Assembly (NCBI GenBank): GCA_036501515.1
Contig: DASYAD010000257.1
Span: forward strand, 12,541-76,540
Length of the DNA: 64,000 bases
Direction of reading: 5' to 3'
Source: Trebonia sp036501515
GTDB taxonomy: Bacteria > Actinomycetota > Actinomycetes > Streptosporangiales > Streptosporangiaceae
The translations under genes were made by a program, and so were the position numbers. The notes below the pieces were generated by a model, which saw only the letters and a list, made by a program, of their open reading frames with translations, was not told where the DNA came from and ran no database searches. Positions 8,504 through 17,580 of this stretch are shown one piece after another. Each line of letters begins with the position of its first letter. Position 1 is the stretch's first letter.

Positions 8504-9739
8504 ATGGAGCAGGCTGGGCCGGAGTCACGTCCGGTGTCCGACGGAGCACTGTCTGACGACTGGTGCACGCGGCACTTCGACCACCTGTCCGACGACCTCG
8601 CGCAGACGATGCCGGCCACGATGGCGCGGATGCGGGCGCTGTGCCCGGTCACTCACAGCGACGCCCACGAGGGCCTGTGGGTGGTGTCAGGCTACGAAGA
8701 AGCGCTGAGCGTCGCGCAGGACTGGCAGTCGTTCAGCTCCGCGCACGGCCTGTCGGCCACGAAGTCGCGGACGCTGGTCCGCAACCTCCCGGTCGAGGCC
8801 GACCCGCCCGAGCAGCGCGTCTTCAAGCGGCTTGTCAGCCCTTATTTCACCCCCGCCGCGGTCGAGCGCTGGGAAGCGGCCACCAGGGCGCTGGTGACCC
8901 AGCTCATCGACGACTTCATCGAGGACGGCGCGTGCGAGTTCATGGACGCGTTCGCCCGGCCGCTGCCGAGCCGGGCGTTCTTCGAGTTCGCGATCAGCGC
9001 GCCCGCCGCCGACCTGGACAAGGTGGCGGAGCTCGCCTCCGCCTCATCGAACCCCACCGTGCCCAACGCCCGCGAGAGCTGGCTCGGCCTGTACGCGTGG
9101 ATCAAGACGTTCCTCGAAGAGCGGCGCGGACAGGCGCCGCGCGGCGACGTGGTCGACGCGATCGCCGGCGCGCGGATCGACGGCAGGCCGATCACCGAAG
9201 ACGAGGCGATCGGCGCGGTGCAGCTGCTTATCCTGGGCGGCCTCGAGACCACCGCGGGCGCGCTCGGCCTGATCCTGCTGCGGTTCTGCCGCGAGCCCGG
9301 CATCGCCGCGCGGCTGCGCGCCCGCCCCGAACTGATCCCGGACGCCATCCAGGAGCTGCTGCGCCTTGAGCCGTCGTTCGTCTCCGTCGGCCGCACCGCC
9401 GTGCGCGACACCGAGCTGGGCGGCCAGCCGGTCAAGGCCGGGGACAAGGTGCTGATCCACTGGGCGTCGGCCAACCGGGACGGCGCCGAGTTCGCCGACC
9501 CGGACGAGTTCGATCTCGGCCGCGAGCGCAACCGGCACCTCAGCTTCGGTGTCGGGCCGCACCGCTGCCTGGGCTCCAACCTGGCCCGGATGAACATGCG
9601 GGTCGCGCTGGAAGAGCTGCTGCGCCGGCTGGACGGCATCAGGCTGGCTGACGGCGCCGACATCCGTTACCACGCGGGCCTGACCCGCTCACCGCTGCGG
9701 GTGCCAATTACATTTACCCCTGTCAATACCACTGCCTGA
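8504..9739 (+). CDS. Cytochrome P450
   Basis: A 411-residue soluble bacterial P450. The I-helix has LGGLETTAG, the ExxR pair is ELLRLEP, and the heme-thiolate loop is FGVGPHRCLGS with Cys as axial ligand. ATG 8504 has GGTGAGG just upstream. It shares HGL...RNLPVE.DPP and overall length with the P450 at 56460-57707, so the two are paralogues. It needs a ferredoxin and reductase, and small ferredoxins are encoded at 25997 and 48945. The substrate is unknown; the neighbours suggest hydroxylation of a hydrophobic or alicyclic compound. Confidence 0.93.
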   Translation: MEQAGPESRPVSDGALSDDWCTRHFDHLSDDLAQTMPATMARMRALCPVTHSDAHEGLWVVSGYEEALSVAQDWQSFSSAHGLSATKSRTLVRNLPVEADPPEQRVFKRLVSPYFTPAAVERWEAATRALVTQLIDDFIEDGACEFMDAFARPLPSRAFFEFAISAPAADLDKVAELASASSNPTVPNARESWLGLYAWIKTFLEERRGQAPRGDVVDAIAGARIDGRPITEDEAIGAVQLLILGGLETTAGALGLILLRFCREPGIAARLRARPELIPDAIQELLRLEPSFVSVGRTAVRDTELGGQPVKAGDKVLIHWASANRDGAEFADPDEFDLGRERNRHLSFGVGPHRCLGSNLARMNMRVALEELLRRLDGIRLADGADIRYHAGLTRSPLRVPITFTPVNTTA

Positions 9740-9752
9740 TTGGAGGTCGCGG

Positions 9753-11003
9753 ATGGCCGACCGGACGCTGCTCGCGAACGCCCAGATACTGACGTGCTCC
9801 GGCGACGTCAAGGAAACGCCCTTCAACGGCGACGTGCTGATCGAGGGCACCAGGATCGCCAAGGTCGTGCCTGGCCGGATTGACGTGGATCCAGCGGCGG
9901 TCCGGGTGGTGGACCTGGGCGGGGCGACCGTGCTGCCGGGCCTCGGCGACGCGCACGTGCACACCAGCTGGCCGCTCGACTTCGTGTTCGATCACGGCGG
10001 CATCGCGGCAACCCTCCCGGCCAAGCACATGCTGGACGTCGCCGCGGTCACCAGGACGTTCCTGGAAAGCGGCTACACGCTGATTATCGGCGCGGGCACC
10101 ACCCAGCCGCTCGACGACATCCTGGCCAAGGACGCGATCGACCGCGGGCTGATACCGGGACCGCGGATCGTGCCCAGCGGCCCGATGATCGCCGAGGTAG
10201 GCGGCCTCGGCGCGGACGGCGAGCTCATGGAGGTCGCGGCCGACGCCGCGCAGCTCAGGGACCTGGTCGCCCGGCAGTGCGAGATGGGCGCCCGCGCGCT
10301 CAAGCTGTTCATCTCCGGCGACGGCGTCGTCCCCGAGTACCCGTCGCAGGACGTCTACATGAACGACGAGATGCTGCTGGCCGCCGTCGAGGAGGCCGGC
10401 AAGTACGGCGCGTTCCTCACCACCCACGCCCGCGGCTCGGCCAGCGTGGCGATGGCCGCCCGCACCGGCGTGCGCATCATCCACCACGCCTGCTTCCTCG
10501 ACGACGAGGCGCTGCGCGAGCTCGAGGCCAGGCGCGACGACGTCTGGGTCTGCCCCGGCCTGCACTACCTCTACCAGATGGTGCACGGCCAGGCCGGCCC
10601 GTGGGGGATCACCGAGGAGAAGATCGACGCGTCCGGCTACAGGGACGAGTTCCGTTCCCAGGTGGAAGGGCTGCGGCGGCTGCGCGAGTCAGGCATCAAG
10701 ATCTTGTCCGGCGGGGACTTCGGGCACCAGTGGACCCATCACGGCACCTACGCCGCCGAACTGCAGCGTTACACCGAGCTGGCCGGGATGACCCCGGTCG
10801 AGGCCATCCACACCGCCACCAGGAACATCGGCCTGGCGGCGGGGATCGACAGCGGCGAGGTCGCCGAGGGGTTCTTGGCCGACCTGCTGATCATCGACGC
10901 CGACCCGGCCGTCGACGTGACCGTCCTGCAACGGCCTGAACTACGCCGCGCGGTGCTCAAGGACGGGCAGTTCGGCTACGTCAACCCCGAGCTCTACCCG
11001 TGA
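9753..11003 (+). CDS. Imidazolonepropionase-like amidohydrolase
   Basis: A 416-residue metal-dependent hydrolase of the composite-domain amidohydrolase superfamily. The first metal site is DAHVHTSW. LKLFISGDGV carries the usual Lys position, FLTTHARG and IIHHACFLD supply the later His residues, and LSGGDFGHQW the Asp. The C-terminal VAEGFLADLLIID strand closes the beta-sandwich. It could hydrolyse a cyclic amide, lactam or similar C-N bond. The ATG has GGAGG seven bases upstream, 13 bases after the P450 stop. Its stop overlaps the start of the next gene by four bases, implying coupled translation with the oxidoreductase. Confidence 0.85.
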   Translation: MADRTLLANAQILTCSGDVKETPFNGDVLIEGTRIAKVVPGRIDVDPAAVRVVDLGGATVLPGLGDAHVHTSWPLDFVFDHGGIAATLPAKHMLDVAAVTRTFLESGYTLIIGAGTTQPLDDILAKDAIDRGLIPGPRIVPSGPMIAEVGGLGADGELMEVAADAAQLRDLVARQCEMGARALKLFISGDGVVPEYPSQDVYMNDEMLLAAVEEAGKYGAFLTTHARGSASVAMAARTGVRIIHHACFLDDEALRELEARRDDVWVCPGLHYLYQMVHGQAGPWGITEEKIDASGYRDEFRSQVEGLRRLRESGIKILSGGDFGHQWTHHGTYAAELQRYTELAGMTPVEAIHTATRNIGLAAGIDSGEVAEGFLADLLIIDADPAVDVTVLQRPELRRAVLKDGQFGYVNPELYP

Positions 11004-14000
11004 CGGCGGTATCGGAGCGGCCTGACCAGACAGCGGTGTCGCCGGACACGGCGATCCTGTCCGGCGTCGACACGCTGGTCCGCCTGCTGCTGCTGCGTCC
11101 GGGGCTCGACGAGCGCGACGGGCTGACCACGGCGACCATGGTCTCCGGCTATCCCGGGTCGCCGCTCGGCGCCTTCGACCTCGCCCTCGACGGAGCGGGA
11201 GCCGCGACGCTGGCGGCGCACCGGATCATCCACCGTCCCGGCCTCAACGAGGAACTCGCCGCCGCCACTGTCTGGGGCAGCCAGATGGGCGCGGTTCTGC
11301 CCTACGACGGCATCGACGGGGTAGCGGGCGCCTGGTACGGCAAGGGGCCCGGCCTCGACCGGGCAGGGGACGCGCTGAAGCACGCCAACGCGATGGGCGC
11401 GGGTCCGGGCGGCGGCGCGGTCTTGTTCTGCGGCGACGACCCGGGGTCGAAATCGTCCACGCTCGCCTGCGACAGCCAGTACACCTTCGAGGACGCCTGC
11501 GTGCCGGTGCTGTTCCCCGGTGACCAGCAGGACGTGCTCGACCTGGGCGTCCACGCCTTCTGGATGTCCCGCTTCGCGGGCTGCTGGACCGGTCTGAAGG
11601 TCGTCACCTCGGTGGCCGACGGCATCGGCACCGTCGATCTCGACCCGGGGCGCCACGTGCCGCCTGACCTGAGCGGCGTGCTGGTCGACGGCCGGCCCTG
11701 GCGTCACCGGCCGCTGGCGACCATCGGCTCGCATGCCGTGCCCGAGCAGGAGGCCCTCGTCATGGTGAGCCGGCTGGCGGCCGCCCAGGCCTACGCGCGG
11801 CTGGCCGGGCTCGACCGGGTCACGGGCGCCCCCGCCGGGGCGCCGCTCGGGGTGATCTGCGCGGGCAAGACGTACTTCGACGTGGTCGAGGCGTTCAGCC
11901 CTGACGAGCTGGCCGCGGCCGGCGTCCGGGTGCTGAAGCTCGGCATGACCTACCCGCTCGTGGCCGACACCGTCACCGAGTTCGCCGCCTCGGTGGACGA
12001 GATCCTGGTGATCGAGGAGAAGCGCCCGTTCGTCGAGACCCAGCTGCGCGCCATCCTGCACGAGAGCGGCAGCCGCGTTCCTGTGCTCGGCAAGCGCGAC
12101 CGCGCCGGGCGGCCGCTGGTGTCACCCGTCGGCGAGCTCGACGCCCGCGCCGTGGCCGGGGCACTCGGCCGGGTCAGGCCCGCGCTCGCCGCCCGCACCG
12201 CCGCCCGTTCCTCCTCTGCCGGCACCGTCACCCTCGGTCCGCGCCCCGCGGGGGAGCGGACCGCCCTGCCGCTGCTCCAGCTGCCGGGCAGGCCGCCGGG
12301 CTACTGCAGCGGCTGCCCGCACAACCGGTCCACCGTCGTCCCCGACGGCGCACTGGCCGGCGGCGGCGTCGGCTGCCACGGCATCATGTACTTCGAGGCC
12401 CGCCAAGCGGAGACGAAGCGGATGCCGCCGCCCCCGATGGGAGCCGAGGGCGTGCCGTGGCTCGGCCTGTCGCCGTTCGTCGCGGAACCGCACCTGATCC
12501 AGAACCTCGGCGACGGAACCCTCAGCCACTCGGGCACCCTGGCGATCAGGGCCAGCGTCGCGGCCGGCGCCAGCATCACGTTCAAGATCCTCTACAACGC
12601 GGCCGTGGCGATGACCGGCGGGCAGGACGTCACCGGGCTGCTCGACGTGCCCGCGCTGACCCGCGCGCTCGAGGCCGAGGGGGTCGCGAAGGTCGTCGTC
12701 TGCGCCGAGGACCCCGGCCACTACGGCCGAAAGGCGCGCTGGGCTCGTGGTACAGAAGTGCTCGGCCGTGACCGCCTCGAGGAGGTGCAGGAGCGGCTGC
12801 GGAACGTAGCGGGTGTCACCGTCCTGATCTATGACCAGCGGTGTGCCGCGCAGGCCCGCAGGCTGCGCAAGCGCGGTCAGCTCAGCGAGCCGCCGCGCCG
12901 GGTGTTCATCAACGAGGCGGTCTGCGAAGGCTGCGGTGACTGCGGCGTGAAGAGCAACTGCCTGTCGGTGCTGCCCCTGGAGACGGAGTTCGGCGACAAA
13001 CGGCAGATCCACGACCCGTCGTGCAACCGTGACTACACCTGCCTGGAAGGCGACTGCCCGTCGTTCGTGACGATCAAGCCGGCCCGCCGGGCAGCGCGGC
13101 GCGGCCAGCCCGCTCCCGCCAGCTCCGCGAAGCCGGACCACGCCAAGGTTGCGCTGCCCGCCGGCCCGCTGCCGGTCCCCGCGGTGCCGGCGGTGAGCCG
13201 CCGTTACGGCATCTACTTCACCGGGATCGGCGGCACCGGGGTCGTCACGGCCAACCGGATCATCGCCGCCGCCGCCGACGCGGCCGGCTTCGTGATCGGC
13301 GGCCTTGACCAGACCGGCCTGTCGCAGAAGGCGGGCGCGGTGGTGTCGCACCTGCACCTGGCGGCGAGCAGGGACGACCTGGGGGCGGCCAGCGTCGACG
13401 CCGACAGCGCCGACCTCTACCTGTCAGGCGACATCCTCCAGGCCGCGGGCGAGAAGCACCTGGAGAAGATCCGCCCGGGCCGGACGATCGCGGTCGTCGA
13501 CCGTGACGTGACGCCGACCGCGGCGATGCTGCAAAGCGACCTCGCGGTGCCCGGTGCGGCGAGCATGGAGCAGGTGATCGCGGCCAGGACCGGCGCGGAC
13601 CGCGCGGCCTTCCTCGACGCGAAGCACATCGCCGAGAGCGTGTTCGGCGACCACCTGTTCGCCAACGTGATCCTGCTCGGCGCCGCGTTCCAGCTCGGCG
13701 GCCTGCCGCTCACCCTCGATGACATCGAGCGGGCCATGAGTTCCCAGGGCAGGGCGGCGGCCGCCAACCGGGCCGCGTTCGCGTGGGGCCGCTGGGCCGT
13801 CCACGACCTCGCCGCGACGAATAAGGCCATCGGCGCGCACGCGCAGGACGGCCGGGAGACGGCCGGCGTCTTCGACCCGTCGCCGGGCGCGCTGACGGCG
13901 GCAGGCTACCTGGTGGCAGGCCAGACCGTGCCTGCCGAACTCCGCGACCTGCTCACCCGGCGGGCCGCGCAGGTGATCGACTACCAGGACGCCCGGCTGG

Positions 14001-14545
14001 CCGCCCGCTTCCTCGGCCTGGTGCTGCGGGCGGCGGAGCGCGACGACGAGGCTCGCGGCTGGGCCCTCACCCGGGCGGTGGCCGAATCCTGGTTCAAGCT
14101 GCTGACCTACAAGGACGAGTACGAGGTGGCCCGGCTGCACCTGGCCGCCGACTACGGCGAGGTCGCGCGCGACCTCGGCATCGAGGGCCCGTTCTCGGTG
14201 ACCTACCACCTGCACCCGCCCGTGCTGCGGCGCCTGGGCATGAAGAAGAAGCTCCCGCTCGGCGCCCCCTACGCGCTCGCCTTCCGCGTGCTGCGCCCGA
14301 TGAAACGGCTGCGGGGCACCCCGCTCGACGTCTTCGGCTGGGACCACGACCGCCGCACCGAACGCGCCGTCATCGCCGAGTACGAGCACCTGGTCAACGA
14401 GGCACTGAGCGACGAAGCGCTGGCCGACGAGACCCTCGTGCGGCTGGCCGTGTCGGCCCAGTCGATCAAAGGCTACGGCCCGGTCAAGGAGGCCGCCGTC
14501 ACCGCCTGGCGCACCCAGGTCGCCGCCCTTAGCTCCAGGCGGTGA
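11000..14545 (+). CDS. Indolepyruvate ferredoxin oxidoreductase family protein, fused subunits
   Basis: A 1181-residue single-chain 2-oxoacid:ferredoxin oxidoreductase. N-terminal region: pyruvate-oxidoreductase/TPP-type domains (SGYPGSPLGAFD, RPGLNEELAAA). About residue 435 is a Cys motif, YCSGCPHNRS. A ferredoxin-like Cys cluster is at about 640-690 (EAVCEGCGDCGVKSNC, then CNRDYTC and GDC). The gamma domain (GIGGTGVVTANRII) begins near 735. Such enzymes convert aryl- or branched 2-oxoacids to acyl-CoA with reduced ferredoxin. GTG 11000 overlaps the preceding stop (GTGA). The 3' end overlaps the convergent ATPase gene by 17 bases. It can supply both a CoA thioester and low-potential electrons to the catabolic set. 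Confidence 0.9.
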   Translation: MTAVSERPDQTAVSPDTAILSGVDTLVRLLLLRPGLDERDGLTTATMVSGYPGSPLGAFDLALDGAGAATLAAHRIIHRPGLNEELAAATVWGSQMGAVLPYDGIDGVAGAWYGKGPGLDRAGDALKHANAMGAGPGGGAVLFCGDDPGSKSSTLACDSQYTFEDACVPVLFPGDQQDVLDLGVHAFWMSRFAGCWTGLKVVTSVADGIGTVDLDPGRHVPPDLSGVLVDGRPWRHRPLATIGSHAVPEQEALVMVSRLAAAQAYARLAGLDRVTGAPAGAPLGVICAGKTYFDVVEAFSPDELAAAGVRVLKLGMTYPLVADTVTEFAASVDEILVIEEKRPFVETQLRAILHESGSRVPVLGKRDRAGRPLVSPVGELDARAVAGALGRVRPALAARTAARSSSAGTVTLGPRPAGERTALPLLQLPGRPPGYCSGCPHNRSTVVPDGALAGGGVGCHGIMYFEARQAETKRMPPPPMGAEGVPWLGLSPFVAEPHLIQNLGDGTLSHSGTLAIRASVAAGASITFKILYNAAVAMTGGQDVTGLLDVPALTRALEAEGVAKVVVCAEDPGHYGRKARWARGTEVLGRDRLEEVQERLRNVAGVTVLIYDQRCAAQARRLRKRGQLSEPPRRVFINEAVCEGCGDCGVKSNCLSVLPLETEFGDKRQIHDPSCNRDYTCLEGDCPSFVTIKPARRAARRGQPAPASSAKPDHAKVALPAGPLPVPAVPAVSRRYGIYFTGIGGTGVVTANRIIAAAADAAGFVIGGLDQTGLSQKAGAVVSHLHLAASRDDLGAASVDADSADLYLSGDILQAAGEKHLEKIRPGRTIAVVDRDVTPTAAMLQSDLAVPGAASMEQVIAARTGADRAAFLDAKHIAESVFGDHLFANVILLGAAFQLGGLPLTLDDIERAMSSQGRAAAANRAAFAWGRWAVHDLAATNKAIGAHAQDGRETAGVFDPSPGALTAAGYLVAGQTVPAELRDLLTRRAAQVIDYQDARLAARFLGLVLRAAERDDEARGWALTRAVAESWFKLLTYKDEYEVARLHLAADYGEVARDLGIEGPFSVTYHLHPPVLRRLGMKKKLPLGAPYALAFRVLRPMKRLRGTPLDVFGWDHDRRTERAVIAEYEHLVNEALSDEALADETLVRLAVSAQSIKGYGPVKEAAVTAWRTQVAALSSRR

Positions 14546-15947
14546 GGAGGTCCTCCGGTTCGAGTGTGAGCGGGGTGGTTACCCGCGTCCCGCTGCGGGT
14601 CACCGCGATGAGCGGGGCCGATTCCGCCGCTCCGGGCACCTGAGACCGGTGAGTGACTAGCTCGGCGAGGTCTCGCTCGTCGAAGGGCTGGTTGTCGCGC
14701 CACTTGATCGATCCGACGAAGGCGATCTGCCGGGCGACTGGTCCACGGTCGGCCCCGATCAGGTCGACTTCCGGGTTGTTGGTGCGAGTCCAGTAGCCGC
14801 CGATCGCGCGGGGCTGGCCGGGGAGCTGGTCGCTGATCCGGCGCAGGGCCTCGCGGATGACTGGTTCGATGGCGATGCCGCGCCAGGCGGTCCAGGACGC
14901 GGTGATCCGTGCGGTCACCAGGTCGCCCCGGCCGCGCTCGATCTCCGGCTGGTGCGGGCCGAGGAACGCGAGCCAGAACCGGAGGTGGGGGTCTGCTACC
15001 GCGTAGCGGGTCTCGCGTGACGGCTTCACCGACAGCGGGACCGTCGCCTCGACGATGCGCTTCGCCGTGAGCAGCTGCAGTGCCCGGATCAGGGTGGCCT
15101 GCGATATGCCGCCCGCTGCCTGCTGGATTTTGGTGAATGTCCGTACCCCGGCCCCGATCGCACCCAGCACCAGGCGGGCGTGCGAATCCGGCGGGAATTC
15201 GGCCGCTAGCGCGCGCTCGCCGCTAACCAGCAGGGCGGAGAGGGGGTCGGACATCGCTTCCGCTACGTAGTCCAGCGCGGTCATCCCCGCGGGCCACTCG
15301 TCCAGGATCAGCGGAAGGCCGCCGGAGACCAGGTAGGCGTCGAAAGCGTCAGCGGCGGGGAGGGCGAGCATCTCGGCGGCGTCCGCGGGGCTGAGCGGCG
15401 GTATGACCAGCTCAGTGGCCCGCTGGTGGAACGGCCGCCCGTATTCGTTGAGTGCCTCCATCATCGCCAGGTCCGATCCGACGCAGATGAGCAGCGTCGG
15501 CTTGCGGGACAGCTCCCGGTCGAAGATCTTCTGCAGTGTCCCCTCGAAGCCGGCGTCTGTCCTGATGAGGTAAGGCATCTCGTCGAGGACAACGACGCTG
15601 GGCCGGTCCTCAGGAAGACAGCGCGCCAGCAGCCGCAGTGCCGCATCCCAGGTGGCCGGCGCCTGCCCGGCGAAGAGACCAGCATCCGGAAGATCCGACT
15701 CGAGGACCGCCTCGGTGAACAATGTCAGATCCGCCTCGATGGTCGGCTGCCCGGACGCCGTGAAAAAGACCGACGGTACCCCCGCCCGGTCGATGAACTC
15801 TTCTACCAGCCGTGACTTGCCGACCCGGCGCCGACCTCGGATGAGGATCGCCCGGCCCGGACGTCCGGCGCGCCCGCCCTCGCCTGTCCGCCGCAGCAAG
15901 CGGTCGAGCAGCTCGAGTTCCTGCTTGCGCCCGATGAAGTCATCCAC
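14529..15947 (-). CDS. AAA-type ATPase with DUF234-like C-terminal domain
   Basis: A 472-residue paralogue of the protein at 271-1722. It begins with FIGRKQELELLD, has P-loop GRRRVGKS, Walker B-like SVVVLDEMPYLI and LLICVGSDLAMMEAL. A winged-helix-like stretch follows (TKIQQAAGGISQATLIRALQLL), then a C-terminal DUF234 region with NNPEVDLIGAD...IAFVGSIKW. The GTG start at 15947 lacks a clear binding site. An AT-rich palindrome lies 20 bases upstream and probably contains its promoter and operator. The gene is convergent with the oxidoreductase. Cellular role unknown. Confidence 0.82.
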   Translation of the reverse strand: MDDFIGRKQELELLDRLLRRTGEGGRAGRPGRAILIRGRRRVGKSRLVEEFIDRAGVPSVFFTASGQPTIEADLTLFTEAVLESDLPDAGLFAGQAPATWDAALRLLARCLPEDRPSVVVLDEMPYLIRTDAGFEGTLQKIFDRELSRKPTLLICVGSDLAMMEALNEYGRPFHQRATELVIPPLSPADAAEMLALPAADAFDAYLVSGGLPLILDEWPAGMTALDYVAEAMSDPLSALLVSGERALAAEFPPDSHARLVLGAIGAGVRTFTKIQQAAGGISQATLIRALQLLTAKRIVEATVPLSVKPSRETRYAVADPHLRFWLAFLGPHQPEIERGRGDLVTARITASWTAWRGIAIEPVIREALRRISDQLPGQPRAIGGYWTRTNNPEVDLIGADRGPVARQIAFVGSIKWRDNQPFDERDLAELVTHRSQVPGAAESAPLIAVTRSGTRVTTPLTLEPEDLLTAWS

Positions 15948-15966
15948 GGCTGTCCGATCGCCCTAG

Positions 15967-16012
15967 TATTGATACATTCAAAAATGATGGTTTCATAAAT
16001 GAAGGTATCACG
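15967..16012 (-). promoter_or_regulatory. AT-rich inverted repeat, probable promoter/operator
   Basis: TGATACATTCA near 15968 is matched by TGAAGGTATCA near 16001 on the other arm, with TTCA/TGAA elements between. The block is far more AT-rich than its surroundings and directly precedes the leftward ATPase gene, as expected for a promoter with a dimeric repressor site, possibly autoregulatory. Confidence 0.5.
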
Positions 16013-16034
16013 TCAGGCGGCAGGCGGTCGCTGA

Positions 16035-16250
16035 CACAACGACCTGGTCGCCCTACTCGGCGCTCTCGAGAGCGGCGCCGGCCCGGCCGCGATCCAGCGG
16101 CGCGCGCTCGCCCGCGGCGTGCGGGTCGCGAACCTGGCCACCTACCGCGCCAGCCCCGGCGGCGAGCCCGGTCTCGTCCTCGGCTACGGCAACCTCGCCG
16201 ACCACCAGGTCGCCGCCGCCGTCTCCCTGCTCAGCCAGGCGATGTCCTGA
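16035..16250 (+). pseudogene. C-terminal remnant of a MocR/GntR-type aminotransferase-like regulator
   Basis: The frame ending at the TGA 16248-16250 reads about 71 residues: HNDLVALLGALESGAG, then RGVRVANLATYRA, GLVLGYGNLADHQVAAAVSLL. This matches the extreme C-terminus of PLP-dependent MocR regulators (GV.V..L..YR...GLVLGYGNLA). A stop lies directly upstream in frame, and there is no start or N-terminal DNA-binding or aminotransferase core. It is therefore a decayed 3' fragment. It sits beside the AAA/DUF234 gene, suggesting an insertion or deletion removed the rest. Confidence 0.7.
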
Positions 16251-16273
16251 CGAGCAGGCCGGCGCCTGAGTCG

Positions 16274-17449
16274 TTACCCGAGGATCAGTGAGGACTGGTC
16301 GGGTCCTGGTACCACGTCCGCCACGGCCGGGCTGCGGGCGCCCGGGTGCCAGGACGTCAGCTGTTGCTTGGTCGTGAAGCTGAACTCGGCGACCAGGTTG
16401 TCGTCACCGTCAGGCCAGCCGTAGTCGACCAGGGCGTCGCTGCTGACCCAGGTTCCCGGCACCGCCGTCAGCCGGCCGCTGGTCACGGACGCGACCTCAA
16501 GCTTCGTGCCTCCGGCATCGCTGTCGCCCACGCTCAGCTGGAGTGCGAGCAGACCCCCGTCGGGACTGAACAAGCCGCTGCTCACCACGTTCCTGGCGGG
16601 CACTTCGATGACCGTGTGCCTGTCCGTGACAAGGTTGAGTATCTCCACGCTGCACCGCGGCGCGCACCCGGACGCCCAGGCGATCTCGCCCGGGCCCGAC
16701 GCCAGCACCTGAGCGAAAGTCCGGGTGGCCCGGCGCGTGGCCGGATCCCACAGTTTGCTCAGCGTCGTTTCCGCTGGCGCGCCGAACGGGGTCAGCAGCA
16801 GGCCGCGGACGGTTCCCTGGTCAATCGCGTACCCGGGCGGAAGCGCGACCGCCGCGGTTCGGGCACCGGCGGCGCTGGCCTCCCGGGCCGTTCCGGCCGC
16901 GGTGGTCATGTTGGCGCCAAGCGGATAACTGGTCAGCCAGAAAGTGCCAGCGGCCGGGCCAGGGGCGACCAGGTTGGCGGTGCCGACCCGGCGGGCTGAC
17001 CGCGCGCCGTCGGCCAGGAACCAGACCGGCACGGGAGGCCCGGCACACAGACCGCACTGGGGCGGCGGAACGGCGACGGGCTGCACCGCCCAGCCCCCGA
17101 CAACGCGCGTGAACACGTAACGGGTCGCGTTCGCCGGCAGGCCGCCGATCTGCTCAGCGACGCCTGAGGCGGGCGAGTACCAGACTGGCTGCCCGGCCGC
17201 GTCGGGCACCCGCAGGCTGGGGTCCCAGGCGAGCGTCTGCCCGGCGATACCGTCGGGTTCAGTAGGCGCGCTCACCCCGGGCGGCGCCGGGCTCACGGTG
17301 GCCTGTGCCGCCGGGGCATGGTGCCGGGGCTGACTGAGGTAGACGGCGCCGCCGGCGACCAGCGCGATCACTGCGGCGATCACGGGCAGGCGTCGCGGCC
17401 AGGGACGGGGCCCGCGGTCTCCGCCCTGGCTGAGGACGTCATCGTCCAC
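16274..17449 (-). CDS. Membrane-anchored protein of unknown function, probable beta-propeller-like
   Basis: A 391-residue protein with a short basic cytoplasmic start, one hydrophobic segment at about residues 22-38 (LPVIAAVIALVAGGAVYL), a Pro/Ala-rich linker and a long extracellular part. The latter contains repeated strand-like units such as LFSPDGGLLALQLSVG, reminiscent of WD40/YncE-type propellers. The GTG at 17449 has GGGAGGA upstream. No catalytic residues are evident. It is divergent from the MFS gene, whose start lies 132 bases away. Confidence 0.7.
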   Translation of the reverse strand: MDDDVLSQGGDRGPRPWPRRLPVIAAVIALVAGGAVYLSQPRHHAPAAQATVSPAPPGVSAPTEPDGIAGQTLAWDPSLRVPDAAGQPVWYSPASGVAEQIGGLPANATRYVFTRVVGGWAVQPVAVPPPQCGLCAGPPVPVWFLADGARSARRVGTANLVAPGPAAGTFWLTSYPLGANMTTAAGTAREASAAGARTAAVALPPGYAIDQGTVRGLLLTPFGAPAETTLSKLWDPATRRATRTFAQVLASGPGEIAWASGCAPRCSVEILNLVTDRHTVIEVPARNVVSSGLFSPDGGLLALQLSVGDSDAGGTKLEVASVTSGRLTAVPGTWVSSDALVDYGWPDGDDNLVAEFSFTTKQQLTSWHPGARSPAVADVVPGPDQSSLILG

Positions 17450-17580
17450 CGACGCTCCTCCCAACGCACGCTGCCCTGCGCTTACCACGATACGGCCAGG
17501 CCGCACCCGGCGGCCTAGGCCGGCGGCGCGGCTTTCCGCGGATGGCAAGATGTTTCCTGACCGGTGCGCTGAAGGAGAGC

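Noticed and set aside
14529..15947. Phage defence or toxin-antitoxin system
   Set aside because: Only an AAA/DUF234 protein is present, without a recognisable partner toxin, nuclease or phage-defence gene. Not enough to support the claim.
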